DNA of 40,138 bases from an uncultured Oscillospiraceae bacterium (lineage in GTDB: Bacteria > Bacillota > Clostridia > Oscillospirales > Oscillospiraceae): positions 1 to 40,138 of the forward strand of contig CAKUHB010000025.1 of the NCBI GenBank assembly GCA_934655875.1. The letters run 5' to 3'. This document shows, in pieces, positions 8,706 to 16,953 of this stretch (the first letter of the stretch is position 1; every line of letters begins with the position of its first letter). The notes below the pieces were generated by a model. That model worked only from the letters and a program-made list of their open reading frames with translations. It was not told the origin of the DNA and searched no databases. Both the position numbers and the translations under genes were made by a program.

Positions 8706-10124
8706 TCATGCCTGCGCCGGCTTTTTCTGCATGCCCTCCGGATCCAGTTCGTGGTAGGTTCTGACGATGATAACGGCTGAAATAAGAAACGTCAGGATAT
8801 CCGAGACCGGCATGGAATACAAAACGCCGTCCAGCCCGAAGAACACCGGCAGCAGCAGCGCAAAGCCAACGCCGAACACCACCTCGCGGAACATGGACAG
8901 CAGCGTGGAGGATAACGCCTTGCCGACCGCCTGCAAGAAGATGAAGCAGGCTTTGTTCACGCAGGCCAGCACCATCATGCACAGATAGATGCGGAACGCC
9001 TTGACGGCGAACTCGGTGTAATAGCTGCTCTCATTGGCCGCGCCGAAGATCGCGATGAGCTGCCGGGGGAAGCACTCAGCCAGCACGAGCGCGGCCGCGC
9101 CCACCAGCGCTTCCGCGATCAGCAGTTTGGTGAACAGCGCCCGGACGCGCAGCGTTTTCTCCGCGCCCATGTTGTAGCCGACGATGGGGATGCATCCCGC
9201 TGCCATGCCGACGACGATGGAAATGACGATCTGGAAGAATTTCATCACGATTCCCACGACGGCCATCGGGATCTGCGCATACTGCGTCTGTCCGAACACG
9301 GCGTCCAGCGCGCCGTATTTGCGGAGCATATTGTTGATTGCAGCCATCGCCGCCACAAGGCTGATCTGCGAGAGGAAGCTGGTCACGCCAAGCGACAGCA
9401 TCCGCCCGCAGACCGTTCCGCGCAGAAGAAAATCGCCCGCTGCCGGCTTGATGATCTTCATGTGCAGCAGATACCACACGGCAAGAAGCGCAGTCGCGAC
9501 CTGCCCGATGACCGTGGCGACAGCCGCACCCATCATGCCCCATTTGAAAACAAAAATGAAAATGGGGTCGAGAATGATGTTGATAACAGCGCCCGCCAGC
9601 GTGGAGACCATGGCAAACCGCGGGCTGCCGTCTGCCCGGATGACGGGGTTCATGGCCTGCCCGAACATATAGAACGGGATGCCCAGCGTGATATAAAAGA
9701 AATACTCCTGCGAGTGCCGGAAGGTCTCTGTGTTGACCGTCCCGCCGAACATGGCAATGATGCCGTCTGCAAAAATGAGATAGACAGCCGTCAAAACAAG
9801 ACTGCCTGCCACTGACAGCACGACGGCGTTGCCGACGCTGCGCCTTGCGTCTGCCATCTCGTTTCGGCCCAGCGCCATGCTGACAAAGGCGCAGCAGCCG
9901 TCACCGACCATGACGGCGATCGCCAGCGCGACGACCGTCAGCGGGAACACGACCGTGTTGGCCGCGTTGCCGTAGGAGCCGAGGTAGCTCGCATTCGCAA
10001 TAAAGATCTGGTCGACGATGTTATACAGCGCGCCTACCAGCAGCGAGATGATGCAGGGAATCGCATATTGCCGCATGAGCCTGCCGATCCGTTCCGTCCC
10101 CAAAAATTCGTTTCCAGTTTCCAT
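8706..10124 (-). CDS. MATE family multidrug/Na+-type efflux transporter
   Basis: Inner-membrane antiporter of 472 residues, with about 12 hydrophobic segments in two similar halves (MatE domains). Visible family features are the N-terminal ERIGRLMRQYAIPCIISLLV, AFVSMALGRNE near residue 85, and GCIPIVGYNMGAEK in the second half. Such proteins expel cationic drugs, dyes or metabolites using an ion gradient; the substrate cannot be read from sequence. ATG 10124 is used because AAGGTG sits 6 bases upstream on this strand, whereas an upstream in-frame start would lie inside a terminator hairpin. Expression is probably controlled by the leader at 10144-10317 (see the promoter and hairpin entries). 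Confidence 0.92.
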   Translation of the reverse strand: METGNEFLGTERIGRLMRQYAIPCIISLLVGALYNIVDQIFIANASYLGSYGNAANTVVFPLTVVALAIAVMVGDGCCAFVSMALGRNEMADARRSVGNAVVLSVAGSLVLTAVYLIFADGIIAMFGGTVNTETFRHSQEYFFYITLGIPFYMFGQAMNPVIRADGSPRFAMVSTLAGAVINIILDPIFIFVFKWGMMGAAVATVIGQVATALLAVWYLLHMKIIKPAAGDFLLRGTVCGRMLSLGVTSFLSQISLVAAMAAINNMLRKYGALDAVFGQTQYAQIPMAVVGIVMKFFQIVISIVVGMAAGCIPIVGYNMGAEKTLRVRALFTKLLIAEALVGAAALVLAECFPRQLIAIFGAANESSYYTEFAVKAFRIYLCMMVLACVNKACFIFLQAVGKALSSTLLSMFREVVFGVGFALLLPVFFGLDGVLYSMPVSDILTFLISAVIIVRTYHELDPEGMQKKPAQA

Positions 10125-10143
10125 ATGATTCACCTTTCTGCCG

Positions 10144-10193
10144 AAAAAATCAGAAATGCGTAAGCCCGACAAATCCGGACTTACGCATTTCTG
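10144..10193 (-). terminator. Leader terminator 2, immediately upstream of the MATE gene
   Basis: On the minus strand, CAGAAATGCGTAAG (10180-10193) pairs perfectly over 14 bp with 10151-10164. This is followed by A and then TTTTTT (10144-10149). It ends only about 7 bases before the ribosome site of the MATE gene, so it must be read through for expression. Confidence 0.75.
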
Positions 10194-10226
10194 CTGCACG
10201 ATCTGTTAACATTTCCGCATTTCCGC

Positions 10227-10278
10227 AAAAAAAGCGCGCGGCGTTTCTGCAACCGGATTTACGCAGAAACGCCACACG
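10227..10278 (-). terminator. Leader terminator 1 upstream of the MATE gene
   Basis: On the minus strand, GGCGTTTCTGC (10263-10273) pairs with 10240-10250 around a 12-base loop. The stem can be extended at the base with G-U pairs, and seven T (10227-10233) follow. It begins a few bases after the predicted transcription start. It shares the segment TGCGTAARTCCGG with leader terminator 2. Confidence 0.75.
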
Positions 10279-10288
10279 TTGTATTGCC

Positions 10289-10317
10289 ATTATAGCAGCT
10301 CCGGATAAGAAATTCAA
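10289..10317 (-). promoter_or_regulatory. Strong sigma-A promoter for the MATE leader
   Basis: Minus-strand TTGAAT (10312-10317), exactly 17 bases of spacer, then consensus TATAAT (10289-10294). Transcription would start near 10282, right at the first leader hairpin and about 158 bases before the MATE start. Confidence 0.8.
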
Positions 10318-10450
10318 ACACTTTTTGCCGCCGTACCGGAGACTTCACACGAATTGATACAAAATTGCAGGCAGAAACCGCACTTTTTCAGGGGCGTTTC
10401 AGGTTGATCCTGTAACCTATCCGCAGACATAACCAGAAAGGAGCATCCAC

Positions 10451-11797
10451 ATGGAGCTTACCGGGAACTGCCAGCATGAGCTGAAATATCCGGTCAGCCT
10501 TGCCGCCTACCTTGCCCTTCGGCAGCGGCTCAGGCCCGTCATGCAGCGCGACCCGCACGCGGGTGCGGACGGACGGTATACGATCCGCAGCGTCTATTTT
10601 GATAACTACCGCGACAAGGCACTGCGGGAAAAGCTCGACGGCATCCAGCGCCGGGAAAAATTCCGCATCCGCTATTATAACGACGACCTCTCGTTCATCA
10701 CACTGGAAAAGAAGATCAAGCACAATGACCTGTGCATGAAGCTCGACGCCCCGCTGCATGAAGCGGACTATCAAAGACTTCTTCGCGCGCCGGGCCCGTG
10801 GATGCTGGAGCACCCGGAGCCGTTCGTCCGGGAGCTGTATGAAACCATCTGGGACGGCGAGGTCACAGCAACTATAAAGGCCGACCACAAGCGCGTGGTC
10901 ACTGCGCTCAAAAACATCTCCGAGGGGACTGACCTCGAAACCTATATGGACATCGACAATCTGCTCCGCTATATGGCAGGTCATGTGTTCTCCGTCAATG
11001 AGGACAGCCTGTCAGGCTCCATGGCGCACAACTACTATCTCTATGAATCCGGCGGGAAGCTGAATCTCATCCCGTGGGATTACAACCTCGCCCTTGGCGG
11101 CATGGGAAGCGGCAACGATGCCACCAGCGTTGTGAACGACGCCATCGACAATGCATTCTCTGGCACCAGCTTTTTTGACACGCTGATGGAGGATGCAACC
11201 TGCCGCGCCCAATACTATGCCTATTTGCAGCAGCTCGTGAGCGAGTATATCGATGGCGGCGGATTTGACGCCTTCTATGAGCGGGTGCGCAGCCAGAGCG
11301 ACGCGCTTGTGCAGACGGATCCCACCGCGTTCTATTCCTATGACGAATACCTGACGGCGGTCGATACGCTCTATCAGGTGGTGAAGCTGCGCGGGCAGTC
11401 CATACAGGGGCAGTTGGACGGGACGATCCCTTCTGCCGAGACGGAGCAGCGCGGCAGCGATGCACTGGTCGACGCGTCCACGCTGGATCTCAGTGCCATG
11501 GGCTATATGAATAACGGCGGCGGCTTCCAGGCACGGTCTGCCGTGAATCCTGCGGGAGATACAGACACGGAAAGCGAGCCGGCTCAACCGGGGGACTTCA
11601 CTCCACCGCAGGGATTTGAGAATACCGGCAATTTTGACGGCAGCCCGCCCATGGCCGGCTTCTCCGGCGGCAGCCCCGAGAAGACGTCCCAGACGGTATC
11701 TACAGAAGCGCTGGCTCTGTACGGCGGATCCCTGCTGCTCCTCGCCGCAGCCATGCTCTTTGCATGCCTGTACCGCAGGCGTCCGGGAAAGCGATAA
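10451..11797 (+). CDS. Fusion of a truncated VTC polyphosphate-polymerase domain to a CotH C-terminal half
   Basis: Open frame of 448 residues made of two unrelated pieces. Residues 1 to about 130 resemble the start of a VTC-type polyphosphate polymerase: HELKYPVS, GRYTIRSVYFDNYRDKA, REKFRIRYYN, TLEKKIKHND. From about residue 131 the sequence is the second half of a CotH-kinase-family protein: ADHKRVVTALKNISEG, DIDNLLRYMAGH, SGSMAHNYYLYE, LNLIPWDYNLALGG. It ends in a Gly/Pro-rich linker and one trans-membrane segment near residues 420-440. VTC, DUF4956 and CotH genes are commonly neighbours in Clostridia, so a deletion removing the rest of VTC, DUF4956 and the front of CotH would give this gene. 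Both activities are probably lost, although the frame is intact with AAAGGAG before the ATG. Confidence 0.8.
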   Translation: MELTGNCQHELKYPVSLAAYLALRQRLRPVMQRDPHAGADGRYTIRSVYFDNYRDKALREKLDGIQRREKFRIRYYNDDLSFITLEKKIKHNDLCMKLDAPLHEADYQRLLRAPGPWMLEHPEPFVRELYETIWDGEVTATIKADHKRVVTALKNISEGTDLETYMDIDNLLRYMAGHVFSVNEDSLSGSMAHNYYLYESGGKLNLIPWDYNLALGGMGSGNDATSVVNDAIDNAFSGTSFFDTLMEDATCRAQYYAYLQQLVSEYIDGGGFDAFYERVRSQSDALVQTDPTAFYSYDEYLTAVDTLYQVVKLRGQSIQGQLDGTIPSAETEQRGSDALVDASTLDLSAMGYMNNGGGFQARSAVNPAGDTDTESEPAQPGDFTPPQGFENTGNFDGSPPMAGFSGGSPEKTSQTVSTEALALYGGSLLLLAAAMLFACLYRRRPGKR

Positions 11798-11813
11798 GCG
11801 TTCCGCAAAATAA

Positions 11814-11844
11814 CCCCCGTCTTCCGTAAAAAGGAGACGGGGGG
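11814..11844. terminator. Bidirectional terminator between convergent genes
   Basis: CCCCCGTCTTC (11814-11824) pairs with GGAGACGGGGG (11833-11843) with one G-U pair and a short A-rich loop. On the minus strand it is followed by TTATTTT. It separates the CotH fusion from the LytTR regulator. Confidence 0.75.
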
Positions 11845-11849
11845 TACGT

Positions 11850-12551
11850 TTATACATGCAGCTGCGAAAAGAACTGCTCCCGCGCAGTATTGCGGTATGT
11901 GCGGCTGATAGGGACACGCAGGCCGCCCGGCAGCAGGAAGCAATCGTGCTCCATCGTCTCGATCTGCCGGAAGTTGACCCAGTAGCTCTGATGACAGCGG
12001 ATGAACGCCTGCACGGCGTCCGCGCACAGCAGCTCTGTGGGAGACAGCGGCGTCCAGTCCTCCGTGCCGCCCAGCAGCGTGAGCTTTGTCCTGCGCAGAA
12101 TGCGCTCCAGACACAGAACCTGCGAGCAGGGGATATTGCGGTACCCATGCGTCACCGGATAGTGCAGAACCGGCGGCACCTTTCGCGCCAGCGCCTTTTG
12201 CAGCGCCGCGCCGATACGTTGGTCAAATTCCCGTTTCAGAATGAAATACGCGTGCTCCGTTTCATAGACGTCGGTTGCGAACGCAAGATATGACGTGACA
12301 AAAATGATCGCGCACTGCGGCAGCGCTTCGTTGATGCGCTTGGCCAGCTCAATGCCGCTCATTTCATCCATCTGAATATCGACGATGGCGGCGTTCGGGG
12401 CATACCCGCAGGTATTGATCGCCCGCAGAAGCTCCACCGGTGAAGCAAACAGCCGCAGCGCAGGCGGCTGCTCCGTCAAGTACCGGCGAACGCTTTTTGC
12501 CAGCAGCTCGCGATGCAGCGGCTCGTCGTCACAGATTGCAAGATTGTGCAA
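11850..12551 (-). CDS. LytTR-family response regulator
   Basis: DNA-binding response regulator of 233 residues. The receiver domain starts LAICDDEP (acidic pocket D8, D9), has the probable phosphoacceptor D58 in AIVDIQMDEMSG, and the conserved Thr/Lys region near FVTSYLAF and FILKREF. The C-terminal LytTR domain (about residues 135-230) includes CLERILRRTKL, FIRCHQSYWVNF and LPGGLRVPISRTY. The start appears to be TTG: AAAGGAG lies 6 bases upstream on this strand and the frame opens directly into the receiver. It overlaps the end of the sensor kinase gene by 23 bp, so the two are a co-translated AgrC/AgrA-like pair. Its targets are not known; repeated elements at 13850-13911 are candidate binding sites. 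Confidence 0.92.
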   Translation of the reverse strand: MHNLAICDDEPLHRELLAKSVRRYLTEQPPALRLFASPVELLRAINTCGYAPNAAIVDIQMDEMSGIELAKRINEALPQCAIIFVTSYLAFATDVYETEHAYFILKREFDQRIGAALQKALARKVPPVLHYPVTHGYRNIPCSQVLCLERILRRTKLTLLGGTEDWTPLSPTELLCADAVQAFIRCHQSYWVNFRQIETMEHDCFLLPGGLRVPISRTYRNTAREQFFSQLHV

Positions 12552-13830
12552 GAGAAGCTCCTTTCAGAATCAGGCAGGCGCGAAACCGGCCGTTTTCCGC
12601 ATGATACGTGAACCTGCCGTCATAGCTCCGGGCAAGCTCCTGAAAAATCGAAAATCCGATGCCGCGTTCCAGCTCCGGAATGCGGCGTTTCTTTGCCTGC
12701 GCCTGCGCGCAGGCATTTTCTGTCTCGATGGTCAGAAAGCCCTTGCTGACGGCGGCAGTCAGATGGATCGTCCTGTCATCGCAGGCACGGCACGCTTCTG
12801 CGGCATTATCCAGCAGGTTCGCAAAGGCAGTGATAAGATCCGGGTTCGTGATCCCAACGTCCTCCGGCAGCTGCACACGCAGCGCCGCACGGTAGCCCTG
12901 CGCTTCCAGCTCCTGTGAACGCGAGAACAGATACGCGTCGACGACCGGGTTTTCACAGATCCCCAGATGCTCCTGCACCTGCGTCTGCGCGGAGACCTCG
13001 GCGGAATACGCCGCAGCGTCCTGATACTGTCCGGATTGCAGCAGCGCCTGCATGGTGTAAAGATGCTTGGCAATGTCATGCCGCATGCGGCGGATGTTCT
13101 CATACTGCGCCGTAATGGCGGTATAGTGCTCCTTCTGCAGGTCGATCTGCGCGGCAAGAAGGTCGTTTTTTGCCTTGAGCGCGCTGCGCTGCGCCATGCC
13201 GCGCACGGCAAGATACAAAGCCGCGTCGGCCGCCATGCAGACGAGCATCGCCGCGATCACATATCCGGCGCGCGGAAACGTCATCTCGGACAGACATACC
13301 CGGAGCCAGCCGAACAGCAGCATATACTGGCTGAGCGGAAACAGCAGATACAGCGCCCATTCTCCGCCGTGCAGCCGGTTTTTGTAGCGGTTCATGAACA
13401 GCACCAGCATCCACAGCAAAAACGCGTCGAGACTGACGCAGATCGCATAGGCGACCAGCCGCTGCGGCAGCGGCTGCAAAGCAAGCCCCGCGTTCATTTG
13501 CTCCGGTGTGAAAATGATCACGCACGGGACAAGATCTGCGATGTACATGAAGACCAGACAGCCCAGCGCCACAAAGAGGATCCTGTGCCATTTGTCCCGG
13601 AAAAGCAGAAAAAGCGGCAGCACGATCACAAACAGCGGATAAACGGTGCGGAGGATCGAGCCATACGCCATGAAATACGGCGGGATGAGCCAGATAAGAT
13701 ACTGGAGGACAAATCCAAGAATCGTGACAGGCATGGAAAACCGTCGTGTCAGCGTGCAGCAGAACGTCACGGCCCACATTGCAAAAAGCAGCGCGTTGAC
13801 TGCGACGAACAGCGGAGAATATTGAACCAT
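12529..13830 (-). CDS. Sensor histidine kinase, GHKL type (AgrC/VirS-like)
   Basis: Membrane sensor kinase of about 433 residues. The first 210 residues carry about six hydrophobic segments, as in peptide-sensing AgrC-type receptors. A coiled region follows, then the H-box MRHDIAKHLYTMQ near residue 250 (phosphoacceptor His in RHDI), the N-box ITAFANLLDNAAEAC, and a G-box-like ELERGIGFSIFQELA. It phosphorylates the LytTR regulator encoded just downstream. ATG 13830 has GGGAG 5 bases upstream and fits better than a TTG seven codons earlier. No small signal-peptide precursor gene (AgrD-like) is evident next to it, so the ligand is unknown. Confidence 0.88.
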   Translation of the reverse strand: MVQYSPLFVAVNALLFAMWAVTFCCTLTRRFSMPVTILGFVLQYLIWLIPPYFMAYGSILRTVYPLFVIVLPLFLLFRDKWHRILFVALGCLVFMYIADLVPCVIIFTPEQMNAGLALQPLPQRLVAYAICVSLDAFLLWMLVLFMNRYKNRLHGGEWALYLLFPLSQYMLLFGWLRVCLSEMTFPRAGYVIAAMLVCMAADAALYLAVRGMAQRSALKAKNDLLAAQIDLQKEHYTAITAQYENIRRMRHDIAKHLYTMQALLQSGQYQDAAAYSAEVSAQTQVQEHLGICENPVVDAYLFSRSQELEAQGYRAALRVQLPEDVGITNPDLITAFANLLDNAAEACRACDDRTIHLTAAVSKGFLTIETENACAQAQAKKRRIPELERGIGFSIFQELARSYDGRFTYHAENGRFRACLILKGASLAQSCNL

Positions 13831-13849
13831 AAAAACTCCCGGACGATGC

Positions 13850-13911
13850 AAGTTATGTCAAAAAAACTGCGAGTTGTGCAAAAGCGCTTTCGGAACGACA
13901 AAACATAACTT
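13850..13911. promoter_or_regulatory. Candidate regulator-binding sites in the divergent intergenic region
   Basis: AAGTTATGT at 13850-13858 recurs as its exact reverse complement ACATAACTT at 13903-13911. A related AGTTGTG lies at 13872-13878. Between them is a perfect 10-bp palindrome AAAGCGCTTT (13881-13890). The spaced repeats could bind the adjacent LytTR regulator and control both the two-component pair and the island transcribed the other way; this is inference. Confidence 0.35.
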
Positions 13912-13971
13912 ATATTTTTAGGTAGATTGTACTACAAAAAAGCAAAAAAGGCAAGGGAAGGGAAAAGACAA

Positions 13972-15435
13972 ATGCGCAGCAGAAGGTGCAAAGCAAAAGA
14001 AACAGCGGAAAACGAACAGAACCGGAGCATCCGGAGCGTCTGGCGTATATGCGGTATGCTGGCGTCACTTTGCTGTCTGTGTGTCCTGCTTTCCGCATGC
14101 AGCAAAAAATATCTGGTCACGGTCAATATGAACGGCGGCAGTCTTGTTTCGGGCGAGCTGATTCAAATGGTCAGGGAAGGGGAAGCCGCGGCTCCGCCGG
14201 CGGTCGAGAACAAAGATCAGAGACTCAGCTGGGACAGGGATTTTTCGAACATCACAGAGGACACCGTCATTACCGCGCAGTGGGCGCCGCCTGCCTATAC
14301 GGTGCGCTTCGACCTGAACGGCGGCGAGCTGATTTCCGGCGAAACGGAGCAGATCGTGGAAGCTGGCGCTTCGGCCATCGCGCCGGAGGTAAAAAACGGG
14401 ATCCAGCAGCTCAGCTGGGACACGGACTTTTCCTGCATTTCCGGCGACACCGTTGTGACCGCACAGTGGAAAAAGGTAAAGCTGGATGAAAAGGATCTGG
14501 TCAAATACGTGCAGAAGCGGACGGCGACAGTCAATATTAAATGGCATAACGGAGAATCGTTCTCCTGCTCCGGCTTTTTCATCGACGAGAAGGGTACGCT
14601 TGTCACACTCTGGAGTATTCTGGAGGGCGCGGAAAAGATCAGCGTCACAACCAGCGGCGGCAGGGAATATCACGTTGCACACGTCGTTGATTTCGATGAT
14701 GTCCTCAATCTGGCGATCTTGCAGATAGATGTCAGCAACAGCCCGTATCTGGAGCTTTGCGGGGATACCGTCAGTTCCGGCGAGAAGGTCTATGCTGTCG
14801 GCTCTCCATTCGGAACGCTGACCGGCCTGTCTACCTCCGGTGGTATATCCTCCACGGAACGTGAGCTTGGAAATGTCGGGTATCTGCAAATGGAAGCGGC
14901 GATTTCCGGCGGAAACAAAGGTGGCCCTCTCGTAAATGAGTACGGCGAGGTCGTCGGTGTCAATGCCTATGCATATGAGAACGGTGAAAGGCTGAATGTG
15001 GCAATCAAAATTGAGACACTTGCAAAGCTCAAGCGCGACAAAAACTGGACTGTGCAGGAGTTTATCGACTGGTATGCAGAGGAGGAAGCCCGTTCCTACA
15101 GCCCATGGGATGGCGAAGACGATTACTTTTATTCTACCATCCACACGTATCAGACCGTTACAGGCCGGGAATGTCTCGTGTCTGTGAAAGGGGAAAATGA
15201 AGAGATAGAAGAAGGATATGTCGACTGCCGGAATGCGTACATTTATGAATATGAGGAAGCTGAATACGACCAATATGTGGATTACCTGAAGGAAATAGGC
15301 TTTGTTTTCGATGACAGCGATACCGGGAGTTCAGACAGCAACTATTGGTACTATAAAGAAAGAGACAATGTGATTGTTCTGCTCTATGTGAATGCAGACA
15401 AATCGTTGTTGGAAATCACTGTCCGGCAGATGTAG
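13972..15435 (+). CDS. Lipoprotein with two InlB-type repeats and an inactive trypsin-like (HtrA-fold) domain
   Basis: Secreted lipoprotein of 487 residues. A basic start, a hydrophobic stretch and the lipobox LLSAC (Cys43) predict export and lipid anchoring. Residues 47-105 and 108-167 are two Listeria-Bacteroides/InlB B-type repeats (VNMNGGSLVSGE, VRFDLNGGELISGE, each ending ITAQW or VTAQW). Residues about 180-350 have the HtrA/trypsin fold, but all three catalytic positions are changed. The histidine position is Ser215 (VTLWSILEGA), the aspartate position is Asn247 (NLAIL), and the nucleophile is Lys316 (GGNKGGPL). It is therefore a pseudoprotease, likely a binding or scaffold protein. The C-terminal ~130 residues are acidic and tyrosine-rich, of unknown fold. 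ATG 13972 is chosen because it precedes a proper signal peptide. It is the first gene of the phosphorylation island. Confidence 0.85.
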   Translation: MRSRRCKAKETAENEQNRSIRSVWRICGMLASLCCLCVLLSACSKKYLVTVNMNGGSLVSGELIQMVREGEAAAPPAVENKDQRLSWDRDFSNITEDTVITAQWAPPAYTVRFDLNGGELISGETEQIVEAGASAIAPEVKNGIQQLSWDTDFSCISGDTVVTAQWKKVKLDEKDLVKYVQKRTATVNIKWHNGESFSCSGFFIDEKGTLVTLWSILEGAEKISVTTSGGREYHVAHVVDFDDVLNLAILQIDVSNSPYLELCGDTVSSGEKVYAVGSPFGTLTGLSTSGGISSTERELGNVGYLQMEAAISGGNKGGPLVNEYGEVVGVNAYAYENGERLNVAIKIETLAKLKRDKNWTVQEFIDWYAEEEARSYSPWDGEDDYFYSTIHTYQTVTGRECLVSVKGENEEIEEGYVDCRNAYIYEYEEAEYDQYVDYLKEIGFVFDDSDTGSSDSNYWYYKERDNVIVLLYVNADKSLLEITVRQM

Positions 15436-15473
15436 CATGCAAACCGAACAGCAGAAAGAAAAGGAGAACGGCA

Positions 15474-16073
15474 ATGGAAAACGAATTACAATGTGCGCAC
15501 TGCGGTACCTATGACGGGGTGATGATCTGCACGATCGCAGGAGAAACGCTGCCCCTGTGCCCGGAGTGCCAAAGAGGGATGCTCGCGCAGGCGCGCGACG
15601 CGAAAGAGTCCGTCGGAGAAACGCCGCGGATCAACTACCTGACCGGAACACTGGGCGCTTTGGCGGGCGCTCTGCTCGGTATGCTTCTGATCCTGCTGAC
15701 AATGCGGTTGGGATACGTTACGATCATCGGCGGCATTGTGCTGGGCGCGCTGACCATGCTCGCGTTCAGGAAAGCCGGACAGGGAATCGACGTCTTTGGA
15801 ATCATCATCTGCGTACTCGTTTCTGTGGCTGTGACATATCTGGCAATACAGCTCAACATCGCGATCATGCTGACCAGGGAACTGAGCAATGTCAATATTT
15901 TTGACGCGCTGCGGATCATGCCGGAGCTGAAAGCACAGGAGCTTCTGGATATGGACAGCTACATGAGCAATGCAGGCAAGGTGTACTATTACACGGGACT
16001 TGGTCTTGTGTTAGAGCTGATTCCAAACTGGAAAAAGAAAAAAGCAGGCGATAAAGGAGAAAAAAACGCATGA
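15474..16073 (+). CDS. Zinc-ribbon membrane protein of unknown function
   Basis: Protein of 199 residues. The N terminus has a two-half zinc ribbon, CAHCG (Cys7, Cys10) and CPEC (Cys29, Cys32). Three to four hydrophobic segments follow between about residues 55 and 130, and another near 170-185, ending in a lysine-rich tail. The N terminus is probably cytoplasmic. The ribbon resembles those at the front of the FHA protein (20900) and of two kinases (25506, 26900), which suggests a shared docking module. AAAGGAG lies 7 bases before the ATG. The stop overlaps the start of the next lipoprotein gene (ATGA). I do not recognise a named family. Confidence 0.7.
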   Translation: MENELQCAHCGTYDGVMICTIAGETLPLCPECQRGMLAQARDAKESVGETPRINYLTGTLGALAGALLGMLLILLTMRLGYVTIIGGIVLGALTMLAFRKAGQGIDVFGIIICVLVSVAVTYLAIQLNIAIMLTRELSNVNIFDALRIMPELKAQELLDMDSYMSNAGKVYYYTGLGLVLELIPNWKKKKAGDKGEKNA

Positions 16074-16903
16074 AGAGGAGAACTGAACTGTCTGTGCTTG
16101 CACTGCTGCTGAGCTTTTCACTGCTGCTTTCGGGGTGCAGCATGATGCAGCAGTCGCCGGCGTCGATCCTGAAAGCGCAGCCGGCAGCAGAACCGGCTGC
16201 ACCGGAGCAAACCGCAGAAGCAGAGCCGGCCGCTGCACAGCCTGCAGCGGAGGAAACGGATATCCCGGAGGGATCGGAAGCGGCTCCGCAGGAGACCGTG
16301 AGCGAGGACGACACGCGTCCGGAGCCGGAGGAAGTGGATGCAAATACCAGATCAAAGGCCGGCGTATTTGCAGATCCTGTGTACCGAAATGATTTTTTCG
16401 GGTTTCAGATCGAGGTGGATGATACATGGACAGTAGACGATCTTGCGGAGGTAAATGAACCGCAGCTTGCTGGCCAGAATGCAGACGCGGGCCAGACACC
16501 GGATGAAGTAATCGATGCTATGAAAATGGGTGGATTTCTGTATACATTTTCCAAAATGAGAGTTAAAGATATATCATGTGTCCAACGTATTCAGGTTGGG
16601 GTCGAACGAATTGGGATAAAGGGCGTTGCGCTGGTGTCCATGGATGAGTATGTTGAAATAGCTATGGAGAAGGTGTTGGAAGTGCAGCCGGACTGGAAAG
16701 CGGTTGCAGACAGTATCCAGCTTGGGGAGGAATCTTTCCCGACCATTCATATAGAAGGAACGGTAACAGTGGAAGATACGACTTTGCCGGTCTATTTGGA
16801 ATACATTGTAATAAAGAAAGACGACTATGCAGCATCCATCGTACTGACAACATACTACGAGGATACGCGTGGAGAGCTCCTCCCGTGTGTGAGCCTTCTG
16901 TAA
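16070..16903 (+). CDS. Lipoprotein of unknown function, co-transcribed with the first kinase
   Basis: Exported lipoprotein of 277 residues. The signal peptide ends in the lipobox LLSGC (Cys23), followed by an Ala/Pro/Glu-rich linker to about residue 95. A globular domain then begins YRNDFFGFQIEVDDTW and contains the paired strands HIEGTVTVEDTTLPVYLEY. The layout resembles PsbP-like small secreted domains and the C-terminal module of the kinase encoded next, an impression only. The last residues (RGELLPCVSLL) look abrupt, and a late frameshift cannot be excluded. It overlaps the zinc-ribbon gene by 4 bp and lies about 50 bases before the kinase. Confidence 0.65.
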   Translation: MKRRTELSVLALLLSFSLLLSGCSMMQQSPASILKAQPAAEPAAPEQTAEAEPAAAQPAAEETDIPEGSEAAPQETVSEDDTRPEPEEVDANTRSKAGVFADPVYRNDFFGFQIEVDDTWTVDDLAEVNEPQLAGQNADAGQTPDEVIDAMKMGGFLYTFSKMRVKDISCVQRIQVGVERIGIKGVALVSMDEYVEIAMEKVLEVQPDWKAVADSIQLGEESFPTIHIEGTVTVEDTTLPVYLEYIVIKKDDYAASIVLTTYYEDTRGELLPCVSLL

Positions 16904-16953
16904 CAGACGAATCAGCTTCCTGAAAATCAGAGAAAAGAAATGAGGAAAACGGC

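Noticed and set aside
13881..13890. AAAGCGCTTT palindrome as a CcpA (cre) site
   Set aside because: The core fits, but the outer TG and CA positions of the cre consensus do not (about three mismatches), and the flanking genes are not obvious catabolic targets.
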